64,000 nucleotides of DNA from Patiria miniata (GCF_015706575.1 NW_024037063.1:14942927-15006926); one strand, 5' to 3'; positions 25,306 through 37,825 are shown, numbered from the stretch's first letter. Translations and numbers: made by a program. The notes: generated from the letters alone by a model not told the origin.

Positions 25306-25397
25306 CTTCAAGATCTGTCCACCTTCTGGGTATTTGTCCAGAACCCTCTTAAGGTAGATGTGCAGCGGTGGCAACTTCTGCCCAAAATCGCCGTCCT
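25306..25397 (-). CDS. First recognised sacsin-like exon
   Basis: This 92-nt exon has acceptor tttcgcag and donor GAAG|GTAGG. It encodes DGDFGQKLPPLHIYLKRVLD then KYPEGGQILK, the standard lead-in (FGQ..PPL...L..YP.G..ILKEL) to a sacsin ATPase module. It joins the next exon in phase 0. It enters in phase 1, needing one base from an upstream exon, so the start codon lies further upstream. The module exons at 26894-26980 and 27415-27564 both leave in phase 1 and would supply a G, giving a GAG codon. Confidence 0.88.
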
Positions 25398-26239
25398 CTG
25401 CGAAATGAAATATAAGACTGAAGGATTATTGACACAACCAAAATGGAAGATGTCGATTTGTGATAATTTATAGAGGGGATTTTTATGATTTCTCTTTTTT
25501 TTTCAGGACCCATATCTCATCATCATGATCATCATCATTATTATTATCCTTATTCCTACAAATGTACCATTAGGGAGACACGTTATCGTAATTTCTTCGA
25601 CAAAAGGGAGACACTGGTCATTAGGGAGACATTTTCATGTCTCCCTAATTCCACAGTCCCCCTTAAGAGGCAAATTTTTGCCGTTGCAATCAGGTTATAT
25701 TTGTTGCTCGTGGTCTAATTAGTAAAAATACCAAAATTCGTGGAAAAAGGACAAAGGAATATTGGGTTAGGGCACAATTAAGTTTGAAAAAATTTGTGCA
25801 CAAGTCTATGGGAATGTCTCCCAAATGACCCATTCCCGGTAATTATTATCATAATCATCACATTTTGTATCCAGAAGTAGTTCAGTGAGCTACAGTGACA
25901 ACAAATAGTCTTGACAATTGACAGAAAGCAGCTCAGGTAAGACACGTTACAAAAATCACAATGTAATTCCTCTCTCACTCGCTTCTTATACTAAACAAAT
26001 CTTTATTGAAGTTAATAATATCAAGCCGACTATCTCAATAGCAAGCCAATCACTCAATAACCAGGTATTTCCTTAAATGGGTTTCACCTTCACGAAAGAA
26101 CCAAATTGAAAAATAATGACATTGATTGTATAAAATATGCAAATAAAAAAGTTACGATGCAACGGATAAATCTATTTAAAAACCCTGATTTTTAAACGTG
26201 AATTCAAGCAGGGTGGCGTGCTGAAATGCGTTGGTGTGT

Positions 26240-26270
<31 letters not shown>

Positions 26271-26640
26271 GAGGGGGGGAGGGGGGGTGGCTTGTACCAT
26301 GTTTTCAATGGGGAGCGCTGATAAAATACAGTCATGCACGCTATTTTACCTAATAGTGTACAAATGTCCCCTTCTCACAACTATTTAGGGGTAGATCATG
26401 TGCCGTCACATTTTTTTGTGTGCTATACTGCCATTTTTTATGAAAGTTTTTTTGGGGCTAAACCAATTTTTTTTTTTGGGGGGGGGAAAAGAACCCCCCC
26501 CCCCAGCTACCCATAGAGCCATTCAAAATGCAACATGGAGCTAACTGAAGCAACTATATGTAGATTTTCTAAAACGACCCGCTTGAAACTGCAACTCAAC
26601 ATGTGAAACTTCTCAATATGATCCATGCCGTTCAAGTATA
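25398..26640. other. Upstream intron with hairpin and poly-G
   Basis: No exon is supported. It holds a perfect 12-bp hairpin (25620-25631 against 25638-25649, ATTAGGGAGACA) within a patch of repeated AGGGAGACA words (25570-25830), which looks like a small fold-back element. A GT repeat runs into a G run at about 26231-26290. A poly-T, poly-G, poly-C stretch occupies about 26465-26503. Confidence 0.6.
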
Positions 26641-26893
26641 TGTGAGGAACTGCCATGCTATGAAAGGTCAAGTTGTATTAATTTTGCTTTACTGCCTGGC
26701 ATATTTACCAGCTGCTTTTAAGGTTTTTTTGCAACGCGTCAAAATAAGCTTTCAGAATGCACTTCTGTAATTAAAAAAAACATTTTTTCAACCTTTTTTT
26801 TATTGCATTTCACCTCCAAATATTCGAATGTGGAAAAAAATATTCGAATATTCGACAATGGATCGAATATTTGAATCTTCGGCAAAGCCCTAC

Positions 26894-26980
26894 CATCGCT
26901 ACTGAAAGCCGTCGCTGCTGTGCTCCTTTCTCCAAGTTGCGTATGTTCTCCCTCTGTCATGCCTCTTGAGCCCCGTTCAC
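26894..26980 (-). CDS. Module exon D, candidate sacsin-gene exon
   Basis: This 87-nt exon (phase 1-1) has acceptor gtttgtag above 26980 and donor GATG|GTAGGG. It encodes GERGSRGMTEGEHTQLGERS and ends SSDG, closely matching module A (203-277) and modules B and C. It lies about 1.5 kb upstream of the first sacsin-like exon, on the same strand and in compatible phase. It may be an N-terminal linker exon of the sacsin-like gene, or a non-functional copy from the duplication. There is no stop in the exon. Confidence 0.4.
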
Positions 26981-27414
26981 CTACAAACATCCAACAATGG
27001 AAGCATTAATGCTACAGCATAACCAAAAGATGTCATTTTATAGCAGGTCAGCTAAAATGAGTCCTAATGTAAGGAATATCAGCTGAAGCAAATTACGATG
27101 GAACCACAATTCAAACTCCCACCGTTCATGCAAATTTTTTAGTATTATTTTAACAATTCAAAAGTAGATCCATTGCTCAACCTGAATTTTGTCAACTGCG
27201 CAAGTGTCGATGTCGGCAAGAGTGCAAATGGGGAGTGCACTCTCATTTTTTTTTAGGTGTTGGGCCTTGAGCCAAACACCTATTGGTTTTGTAAGAATTT
27301 ACTGTTTTTTTTCTTCTCAGCATATTCTCAGCAAATCCTTCTCCAGAACTGTTTGGAATATTATTGTTATATTTCCTTTGTTATGAATATGCAATTTTCA
27401 ACATATTCTCTTAC

Positions 27415-27564
27415 CTTGACTTCTTTTTGCTGCATGAGGCACATGTTGATACATATTAAAATTTGGGTTGTGAAGAGCTTCCGAAAAAGTAGACGTCGTT
27501 CCTGTGCTCCTTTCTCCAAGTTGCCTATTTTCTCCCTTTGCGATGCCACTTGAGCTCTCTTCAT
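27415..27564 (-). CDS. Module exon E, hybrid of module and linker
   Basis: This is a 150-nt exon (phase 1-1), acceptor tttacag and strong donor CAAG|GTAAGAG. The first half, DEESSSGIAKGENRQLGERS, matches the module exons. The second half, ALHNPNFNMYQHVPHAAKRS, matches the end of the linker exon at 3768-4082. So one exon combines two exons of the left-hand gene. It splices in phase to exon D and then to the sacsin-like exon. Coding status is inferred from open frame, phase and splice signals. Confidence 0.45.
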
Positions 27565-28169
27565 CTGTAAAAAAAGAGAGAGAGTAAATATCTGACAATG
27601 GAATAATTTATGTTTACATTATCCCCAAAAGTGAATTTCTTCAGATGCAACATGGAGCCAATTGATGCAGGGAAATTTTTAAAATCTACCCAGTTGAAAC
27701 TGCAACTTAACACTGAAACTTCTTAATATGATCCATGCCGTAAAAGTATTAAGGAGGCCATTAGAACTGCCATTCTATGAAAGGTCACGGTTTATCAACT
27801 TTGCTTTATTGCTTGGCAAATTTACCTGCTGCTTTTAAGTTTTTTTGCAACACCTTGAAATAAACTTTCAGAATCCACTTCTGTAATTATACCTTGTTTG
27901 TCATTTTTTCCTTCTATGAATTAAAAAGGAATATTATGGGTTTTGATCCACACTAGCACAAAGAGGACTAAAACCATTTTAGAAGTAGTCATCTACGCGT
28001 AGAATGGTGTCGGACAGCTGAGTTTGAGATAGGTGTATTACAATAGACACAAATTAAGATTAGAGTACAAATTACGTGAAATACTCACAGTTCCTGGTCG
28101 GTAAAACACAGACTTTATTCATATGTTGTTTTCATGAAAAGAAGCAAGTCACATTTAAACTTTAACTTT

Positions 28170-31100
28170 GAAGACTTGGGCAAAAAGAATCATTTTATAA
28201 CGAAAACAATAATTTTGACTGATTTTAACCCGTAATATTGACGCAATATTTCGTTTTCAAAGGCTATTTCTTCTACAAATAGCGTTGGAATGCGTTCTGG
28301 GGTGTCTGAGGCATCTTTCCTGAACGTTTGGAGCATTTTCATTTTTTGACCAAAATTGAAAAAAAATCCAAGGAGTTAGCCTTACTTTTTCATCAAATTT
28401 GGCCAAAAAACGATTTTTCTTCAAACTTCGCAAACATGACTCTTGATGGAAGGGGAGTTTCATTCAATATTGAAAAAGCTATAACTTGAAGATTTGGGCA
28501 AAAGTAATCATTTTTTAAAGAAAACAATAATTTGGACTGATTTTAACCCATAATATTGACGCAATATTTCGTTTTCAAAGGCTATTCCTCCAGGAAAAAG
28601 TTGGAATGCGTTATAGGGTGTCTGAGGCATCTTCCCAGAACGTTTGGAGCAATTTCATTTTTTGGCCAAAATTGATAAAATGTAAGGGGTTAGCCTTACT
28701 TTTTCATCAAATTGAGCCAAAATATGATTTTTCTTCAAACTTCGCAAACATGACTCTTGATTTAAGAGGAGTTTCATTCAATATTGAAAAAGCTATAACT
28801 TTGAAGATTTGGGCAAAAGTAATCATTTTTTAAAGAAAACAATAATTTTGACTGATTTTAACCCATAATATCGACGCAATATTTCGTTTTCAAAGGCAAT
28901 TCCTCCAGGAAAAGAGTTGGAATGCGTTCTAGGGTGTCTGAGGCATCTTTCCAGAACGTTTGGAGCAATTTCATTTTTTGGCCAAAATTGAAAAAAATGT
29001 AAGGGGTTAGCTTTACTTTTTCATCAAATTTGGCAAAAATATGATGTTTCGTCAAACTTCGCAAAAATGACTCTTGATGTAAGGTGAGTTTCATTCAATA
29101 TAGGAAAAGCTATAACTATAAAGATTTTGGCAAAAATAATCATCTTTTTTAAGAAAACAATAATTTTTACTGATTTTAACCCAAAATATTGACGCAATAT
29201 TTCGTTTTAGAAGGCTATTCCTCCAGGAAAAGAGTTGGAATGCGTTCTAGGGTGTCTGAGGCATCTTTCCACAACGTTTGGAGCAATTTAATTTTTTGGC
29301 CAAAATTAATAAAATGCAAGGGGTTAGCCTTACTTTTTCATCATCATTTGAAAAAAATGCAAGGGGTTAGCCTTACTTTTTCATCAAATTTGGCCAAAAA
29401 ATGATTTTTCTTCAAACTTTGCAAAAAGAATATTTTTTTAACGAAAACAATAATTTTGACTTATTTTAACCCATAATTTTGAGGCAATATTTCGTTTTCA
29501 AAGCCTATTTCTTCTACGAATAGAGTTGGAATGTGTTCTAGGGTGTCTGATGCATCTTTCCTGAACGTTCGGAGCAATTTCATTTTTTGGCCAAAATTGA
29601 AAAAAATGTAAGGGGTTAGCCTTACTTTTTCATCAAATTTGGCCAAAAAATGATTTTTCTTTAAACTTTGCAAACATGACTCTTGATGGAAGGGGAGTTT
29701 CATTCAATATTGAAACATCTATAACTTTGAAGATTTGGGCAAAAGTAATCATTTTTGTAAAGAAAACAATAATTTTGACTGATTTTAACCCAAAATATTG
29801 ACGCAATATTTCGTTTTCAAAGGCTATTCCTCCAGGAAAAGGGTTGGAATGCGTTCTAGGGTGTCTGAGGCAGCTTTTCAGAACGTTTGGAGCAATTTTA
29901 TTTTTTTTTGGCCAAAATTGAAAAAAATGCAAGGGGTTAGCCTTACTTTTCATCAAATTTGGCCAAAAAATGATTTTTCTTCAAACTTCGCAAACATGAC
30001 TCTTGATGGAAGGGGAGTTTCATTCAATATTGGAAAAGCTATAACTTTGAAGATTTGGGCAAAAATAATCATTTTTTTAAAGAAAACAATAATTTTTACT
30101 GATTTCAAACCATAATATCGACGCAATATTTCGTTTTCAAAGGCTATTCCTCCAGGAAAAGAGTTGGAATGCGTTCTAGGGTGTCTGATGCATCTTTCCT
30201 GAACGTTTGGAGCAATTTAATTTTTTGGCCAAAATTAATAAAATGTAAGGGGTTAGCCTTACTTTTTCATCATCATTTGAAAAAAATGCAAGGGGTTAGC
30301 CTTACTTTTTCATCAAATTTGGCCAAAAAATGATTTTTCTTCAAACTTTGCAAAAAGAATATTTTTTTAACGAAAACAATAATTTTGACTTATTTTAACC
30401 CATAATTTTGAGGCAATGTTTCGTTTTCAAAGCCTATTTCTTCTACGAATAGAGTTGGAATGTGTTCTAGGGTGTCTGATGCATCTTTCCTGAACGTTCG
30501 GAGCAATTTCATTTTTTGGCCAAAATTGAAAAAAATGTAAGGGGTTAGCCTTACTTTTTCATCAAATTTGGCCAAAAAATGATTTTTCTTTAAACTTTGC
30601 AAACATGACTCTTGATGGAAGGGGAGTTTCATTCAATATTGAAACATCTATAACTTTGAAGATTTGGGCAAAAGTAATCATTTTTGTAAAGAAAACAATA
30701 ATTTTGACTGATTTTAACCCAAAATATTGACGCAATATTTCGTTTTCAAAGGCTATTCCTCCAGGAAAAGGGTTGGAATGCGTTCTACGGTGTCTGAGGC
30801 AGCTTTTCAGAACGTTTGGAGCAATTTTATTTTTTTTTGGCCAAAATTGAAAAAAATGCAAGGGGTTAGCCTTACTTTTCATCAAATTTGGCCAAAAAAT
30901 GATTTTTCTTCAAACTTCGCAAACATGACTCTTGATGGAAGGGGAGTTTCATTCAATATTGGAAAAGCTATAACTTTGAAGATTTGGGCAAAAATAATCA
31001 TTTTTTTAGGGAAAACAATAATTTTGACTGATTTCAAACCATAATATCGACGCAATATTTCGTTTTCAAAGGCTATTCCTCCAGGAAAAGAGTTGGAATG

Positions 31101-34100
31101 CGTTCTAGGGTGTCTGATGCATCTTTCCTGAACGTTTGGAGCAATTTCATTTTTTGGCCAAAATTGAAAAAAATGCAAGCCTTACTTTTTCATCAAATTT
31201 GGCCAAAAAATGATTTTTCTTCAAACTTTGCAAACATGACTCTTGATGGAAGGGGAGTTTCATTCAATATTGAAACGTCTATAACTTTGAAGATTTGGGC
31301 AAAAGTAATCATGTTTGTAAAGAAAACAATAATTTTGACTGATTTTAACCCAAAATATTGACGCAATATTTCGTTTTCAAAGGCTATTCCTCCAGGAAAA
31401 GGGTTGGAATGCGTTCTACGGTGTCTGAGGCAGCTTTTCAGAACGTTTGGAGCAATTTTTTTTTTTTGGACAAAATTGAAAAAAATGCAAGGGGTTAGCC
31501 TTACTTTTCATCAAATTTGGCCAAAAAAATGATTTTTCTTCAAACTTCGCAAACATGACTCTTGATGGAAGGGGAGTTTCATTCAATATTGAAAAAGCTA
31601 TAACCCTGAAGATTTGGGCAAAAAAAAAATCATTTTTAAAGAAAACAGTAATTTTGTCTGATTTTAACCCAAAATATTGACGCAATGTTTCGTTTTCAAA
31701 GGCTATTCCTCCAGGAAAAGAGTTGGAATGCGTTCTAGGGTGTCTAAGGCATCTTTCCAGAACGTTTGGAGCAATTTCATTTTTTGGCCAAAATTGAAAA
31801 AAATGCAAGGGGTTAGCCTTACTTTTTCATCAAATTTGGCCAAAAAATGATTTTTCTTCAAACTTCGCAAACATGACTCTTGATGGAAGGGGAGTTTCAT
31901 TCAATATTGGAAAAGCTATAACCCTGAAGATTTGGGCAAAAATAATCATTTTTAAAGAAAACAGTAATTTTGACTGATTTTAACCCAAAATATTGACGCA
32001 ATGTTTCGTTTTCAAAGGCTATTCCTCCAGGAAAAGAGTTGGAATGCGTTCTAGGGTGTCTGAGGCATCTTTCCTGAACGTTTGGAGCAATTTCATTTTT
32101 TGGCCAAAATTGAAAAAAATGTAAGGGGTTAGCCTTACTTTTTCATCAAATTTGGCCAAAAAATGATTTTTCTTCAAACTTTGCAAACATGACTCTTGAT
32201 GGAAAGGGGAGTTTCATTCAATATTGAAACATCTTTAACTTTGAAGATTTGGGCAAAAGTAATCATTTTTGTACAGAAAACAATAATTTTGACTGATTTT
32301 AACCCAAAATATTGACGCAATATTTCGTTTTCAAAGGCTATTCCTCCAGGAAAAGGGTTGGAATGCGTTCTAGGGTGTCTGAGGCAGTTTTTCAGAACGT
32401 TTGGAGCAATTTCATTTTTTTGGCCAAAATTGAAAAAAATGCAAGGGGTTAGCCTTACTTTTCATCAAATTTGGCCAAAAAATGATTTTTCTTCAAACTT
32501 CGCAAACATGACTCTTGATGGAAGGGGAGTTTCATTCAATATTGGAAAAGCTATAACTTTGAAGATTTGGGCAAAAATAATCATTTTTTTCAAGAAAACA
32601 ATAATTTTGACTGATTTCAAACCATAATATCGACGCAATATTTCGTTTTCAAAGGCTATTCCTCCAGGAAAAGAGTTGGAATGCGTTCTAGGGTGTCTAA
32701 GGCATCTTTCCAGAACGTTTGGAGCAATTTCATTTTTTGGCCAAAATTGAAAAAAATGCAAGGGGTTAGCCTTACTTTTTCATCAAATTTGGCCAAAAAA
32801 TGATTTTTTTGCAAACTTCGCAAACATGACTCTTGATGGAAAAGGAGTTGCATTCAATATTGAAAAAGCTATAATTTTGAAGATTTGGGCAAAAATAATT
32901 ATTTTTTAAAGAAAACAATAATTTTGACTGATTTTTACCCATAATATTGAAGCAATTTTTCGTTTTCAAAGGCTATTCCTCCAGTAAAAGGGTTGGAATG
33001 CGTTCTAGGGTGTCTGAGGCATCTTTCCAGAACGTTTGGAGCAATTTGAATTTTTGGCCAAAATTGATAAAATGTAAGGGGTTAGCCTTACTTTTTCATC
33101 AAATTTGGCCAAAAAAAGATTTTTCTCCAAACTTCGCAAAATGACTCTTGATGGAAGGGGAGTTTCATTCAATATTGAAAAAGCTATAACTTTGAAGATT
33201 TGGGCAAAAATAATCATTTTTTAAAGAAAACAATAACTTTGACTGATTTTAACCCATAATATTGACGCAATATTTCGTTTTCAAAGGCTATTCCTCCAGG
33301 AAAAGAGTTGGAATGCGTTCTAGGGTGTCTGAGGCATCTTTCCAGAACGTTTGGAGCAATTTCATTTTTTGGCCAAAATTGAAAAAAAATGTAAGGGGTT
33401 AGCCTTACTTTTTCATCAAATTTGGCCCAAAAATAATTTTTCTTCAAACTTCGCAAACATGACTATTGATGGAAGGGAAGTTTCATTCAATATTGAAAAA
33501 GCTATAACTTTGAAGATTTGGGCAAAAATAATCAGTTTTTAAAGAAAACAATAATTTTGACTGATTTTAACCCATAATATCGACGCAACATTTCGTTTTT
33601 AAAGGCTTTTCCTCCAGGAAAAGAGTTGGAATGCGTTCTAGGGTGTCTGAGGCACCTTTGCGGAACGTTTGGAGCAATTTCATTTTTTGGCCAAAATTGA
33701 AAAAAAATGTAAGGGGTTAGCCTTACTTTTTCATCAAATTTGGCCAAAAAATGATTTTTCTTTAAACTTCGAAAACATGACTCTTGATGGAAGGGGAGTT
33801 TCATTCAATATTGAAAAAGCTATAACTTTGAAGATTTGGGCAAAAATAATCATTTTTTAAAGAAAACAATAACTTTGACTGATTTAACCCATAATATTGA
33901 CGCAATATTTCGTTTTCAAAGGCTATTCCTCCAGGAAAAGAGTTGGAATGCGTTCTAGGGTGTCAAAGGCATCTTTCCAGAACGTTTGGAGCAATTTCAT
34001 TTTTTGGCCAAAATTGAAAAAAATGCAAGGGGTTAGCCTTACTTTTTCATCAAATTTGGCCAAAATATGATTTTTCTTCAAACTTCGCAAACATGACTAT

Positions 34101-36620
34101 TGATGGAAGGGGAGTTTCATTCAATATTGAAAAAGCTATAAATTTGAAGATTTGGGCCAAAATAATCATTTTTTAAAGAAAACAATAATTTTGACTGATT
34201 TCAACCCATAATATCGACGCAATATTTCGTTTTCAGAGGCTATTCCTCCAGGAAAAGAGTTGGAATGCGTTCCAGCGTGTCTAAGGCATCTTTCCAGAAC
34301 GTTTGGAGCAATTTCATTTTTTGGCCAATATTGAAAAAAATGCAAGGGGTAAGCCTCACTTTTTAATCAAATTTGGCCAAAATATGATTTTTCTTCATAC
34401 TTCCCAAACATGACTATTGATGGAAGGGGAGTTTTATTCAATATAGAAAAAGCTATAACTTTGAAGATTTGGGCAAAAATAATCATTTTTTAAAGAAAAC
34501 AATAACTTTGACTGATTTCAAACCATAATATTGACGCAATATTTCGTTTTCAAAGGCTATTCCTCCAGGAAAAGGGTTGGAATGCGTTCTAGGGTGTCTG
34601 AGGCATCTTTGCAGAACGTTTGGAGCAATTTCATTTTTTGGCCAAAATTGAAAAAAATGCAAGGGGTTAGCCTTACTTTTTCATCAAATTGGGCCAAAAA
34701 AATGATTTGTCTCCAAACTTCGCAAACATGACTCTTGACTGAAGGGGAGTTTCATTCAATATTAAAAAACTATACCTTTTAAGATTTGGGCAAAAATAAT
34801 CATTTTTTTAAAGAAAACAATAATTTTGACTGATTTTAACCCATAATATTGACGCAATATTTCGTTTTCAAAGGCTATTCCTCCAGGAAAAGGGTTGGAA
34901 TGCATTCTAGGGTGTCTGAGGCAGCTTCCCAGAACGTTTGGAGCAATTTCATTTTTTGGCCAAAATTGATAAAAATGTAAGGGGTTAGCCTTACTTTTTC
35001 ATCAAATTTGGCCAAAAAATAATTTTTCTTCAAACTTCGCAAACATGACTCTTGATGGAAGGGGAGTTTCATTCAATATTGAAAAAGCTATATTCTTTGA
35101 AGATTTGGGCAAAAATAATCATTTTTTAAAGAAAACAATAATTTTGACTGATTTTAACCCATAATATCGACGCAATATTTCGTTTTCAGAGGCTATTCCT
35201 CCAGGAAAAGAGTTGGAATGCGTTTTAGGGTGTCAAAGGCATCTTTCCAGAACGTTTGGAGCAATTTCATTTTTTTGGCAAAATTGAAAAAAATGCAAGG
35301 GGTTAGCCTTACTTTTTCATCAAATTTGGCCAAAAAAAGATTTTTTCAAACTTCGCAAACATGACTCTTGATGGAAAAGGAGTTGCATTCAATATTGAAA
35401 AAGCTATAATTTTGAAGATTTGGGCAAAAATAATTATTTTTTAAAGAAAACAATAAATTTTGACTGATTTTTACCCATAATATTGAAGCAATATTTCGTT
35501 TTCAAAGGCTATTCCTCCAGTAAAAGGGTTGGAATGCGTTCTAGGGTGTCAAAGGCATCTTTCCAGAACGTTTGGAGCAATTTCATTTTTTTGGCAAAAT
35601 TGAAAAAAATGCAAGGGGTTAGCCTTACTTTTTCATCAAATTTGGCCCAAAAATAATTTTTCTTCAAACTTCGCAAACATGACTATTGATGGAAGGGAAG
35701 TTTCATTCAATATTGAAAAAGCTATAACTTTGAAGATTTGGGCAAAAATAAACAGTTTTCAAAGAAAACAATAATTTTGACTGATTTTAACCCATAATAT
35801 CGACGCAACATTTCGTTTTTAAAGGCTATTCCTCCAGGAAAAGAGTTGGAATGCGTTCTAGGGTGTCTGAGGCACCTTTGCAGAACGTTTGGAGCAATTT
35901 CATTTTTTGGCCAAAATTGAAAAAAAATGTAAGGGGTTAGCCTTACTTTTTCATCAAATTTGGCCAAAATATGATTTTTCTTCATACTTCCCAAACATGA
36001 CTATTGATGGAAGGGGAGTTTTATTCAATATTGAAAAAGCTATAACCCTGAAGATTTGGGCAAAAATAATCATTGTTTTAAGGAAAACAGTAATTTTGAC
36101 TGATTTTAACCCATAATATTGACGCAATATTTCGTTTTCAAAGGCTATTCCTCCAGGAAAAGAGTTGGAATGCGTTCTAGGGTGTCTGAGACATCTTTTC
36201 AGAACGTTCGGAGCAATTTCATTTTTCGGCCAAAATTGAAAAAAATGTAAGGGGTTAGCCTTACTTTTTCATCAAATTTGGCCAAAAAAAGATTTTTCTT
36301 CAAACTTCGCTGTAATGAATCTTGATGGAAGGGGAGTTTTATTCAATATAGAAAAAGCTATAACTTTGAAGATTTGGGCAAATAACAATCATTTTTTTAA
36401 GAAATCATTAATATTTTGACTGATTTTAATCCATAATATTGACGCAATATTTCGTATTCAAAGGCATTTTTCTGCAGTAATGGATTGGGAATGCGTTCTA
36501 GGGTGTCTGAGGCATCTCTCCAGAACGTTTGGAGAAATTTCCTTATTTGGCCAAAATCGAAAAAAAATTGCAAGGGGTTAGCCTTACTTTTTCATCAAAT
36601 TTGAAGGGGAGTTTCATTCA
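28170..36620. repeat. Satellite array, about 27 units of 316 bp
   Basis: Units recur every 314-319 bp, marked by AGGGGTTAGCCTTACTTTTT, AACATGACTCTTGATGGAAG and GACGCAATATTTCGTTTTCA. The array is AT-rich and head to tail. A higher-order repeat is visible: 29461-30389 is nearly identical to 30390-31318, a 929-bp period of about three units, including shared small deletions. Open frames of 60-130 codons on both strands are consequences of the repeat. The last unit is truncated at about 36620. No transposon ends were seen. Confidence 0.95.
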
Positions 36621-36742
36621 ATACTGAACTTAGTGATCCCTTTTCTGTTCTGACAACAAAATATAAATATCTCAGCTGGGCAGATAATGAAATACAACGT
36701 TGTTGTCTGAAAGAGGGCGCCCTTACGTGATGTCACTTAAGT

Positions 36743-37353
36743 TTGCAGACCAGTAAATCGGTCGGAAATTGCCTGCGCCGGCAAATATCACGATTTGCAT
36801 GCCCTCAAAATCTTCGGTATTTGAGCATGCTGTGGGCAATGAACTCGAGGGTTTGTGAAAAATTTGGGTGGAAGCCGTGCACAGAACTGTGAGCTTGTAG
36901 TTCCGTTCAATTTGGATGAAATCGGGGCCCTTAAAGCGCTCTATTTAAATCTACAGTATTTGAGTATGCTGTGAGCCTTGAACTTGAGGGTTTGTGAAAA
37001 ATATGGGTGGAAGCCGTGGACAGAACTGTGAGCTTCAAGTTCCGTTCAATTTGGATGATATTGGGGCCCTTAAAGCGCTCTATTTTGCAATGGAGTGTAT
37101 GCATCGTTTTTCAACATGGCGATGGGCTTCAGGACTATTTTCAGGGGTGATCATCTTTGGATGGAATGGAAATTTCTCCTAAAAGTCATTAGTTAACCCC
37201 CCGAAAATTGAAAAGAAAATGAAAGATGATGAAATAAGCTTTAATTTGATATGTGTCTCGAACACCTTGGAGAGTTGTGAGTATTTTTCCCGAATTTCTG
37301 AAGTGTGAGCATTTACCATTGGGGTCTATGGAAGTTTATTTACTGGTCTGCAA
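36743..37353. mobile_element. Non-autonomous DNA element, 16-bp TIRs
   Basis: Perfect terminal inverted repeats TTGCAGACCAGTAAAT (36743-36758) and its complement (37338-37353) bound 611 bp. The site in copy 1 near 6004 lacks the element. Inside are two tandem units with a period of about 139 bp (around 36805-37085). No transposase frame is present. The superfamily is unassigned and the target duplication unclear. Confidence 0.7.
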
Positions 37354-37387
37354 CCAGTAAATCATTGCATAAGACAATTAAGCCTTA

Positions 37388-37825
37388 AGCCTAAAGGGGC
37401 CGGGGGCGGAATCCCGTCAACTTTTTCCGCGATAGCTTAAAAAAATTTGTTCGCAACTCGAGCTGTTTTGACGTTTTAGCCTCAAGCCTTGCGCATCTTT
37501 TGATACCAAAAACATAAAAGTCGGACAACGGGTTACCACGCAGCGAAACATTTTGCCGGCGCTACGCACCGTGAAAACTGAATTTTCCCATATACGTAGT
37601 GTACACAGAGCAGAATTACCATTCATGCATATGGATAATTAATAAGCCATAATTTCAAAACCCTTTGACCTATTGTCATGAAATTTCTTGGGTATGTTAA
37701 TGATACATTGTTCTGTGCATGTACCGAGTTTCAAATTATTTAGTCACTCGTTGGCCAAGATCTTGGGGGGATCCTTCTCCCCCCTCCAGAGCTGATCAAA
37801 ATAGCCCCCGCCCTTTTAGGGCTAA
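37388..37825. mobile_element. MITE-like element, GC-rich imperfect TIRs
   Basis: The left end AGCCTAAAGGGGCCGGGGGC pairs imperfectly with the right end GCCCCCGCCCTTTTAGGGCT. The corresponding place in copy 1 (about 6020) has only a few bases. The interior of about 400 bp is non-coding. Superfamily unassigned. Confidence 0.6.

Larger units (their letters stand above)
26640..28165. repeat. Rearranged partial copy of the Death-gene region
   Basis: Segments match the left end of the window in shuffled order. 26640-26990 matches the units at 1-300 and 1080-1430. 26990-27255 matches 290-555. 27350-27480 matches 3715-3850. 27480-27890 matches the unit at 820-1170. 27915-28160 matches 2885-2925 joined to 3420-3610. 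The Death and TRADD-N exons themselves are absent from this copy. The satellite begins directly after it. Confidence 0.8.

Noticed and set aside
28257-36116. Many overlapping reading frames of 60-130 codons on both strands
   Set aside because: They repeat with the 316-bp satellite unit, occur on both strands, and contain no recognisable domain or splice pattern.
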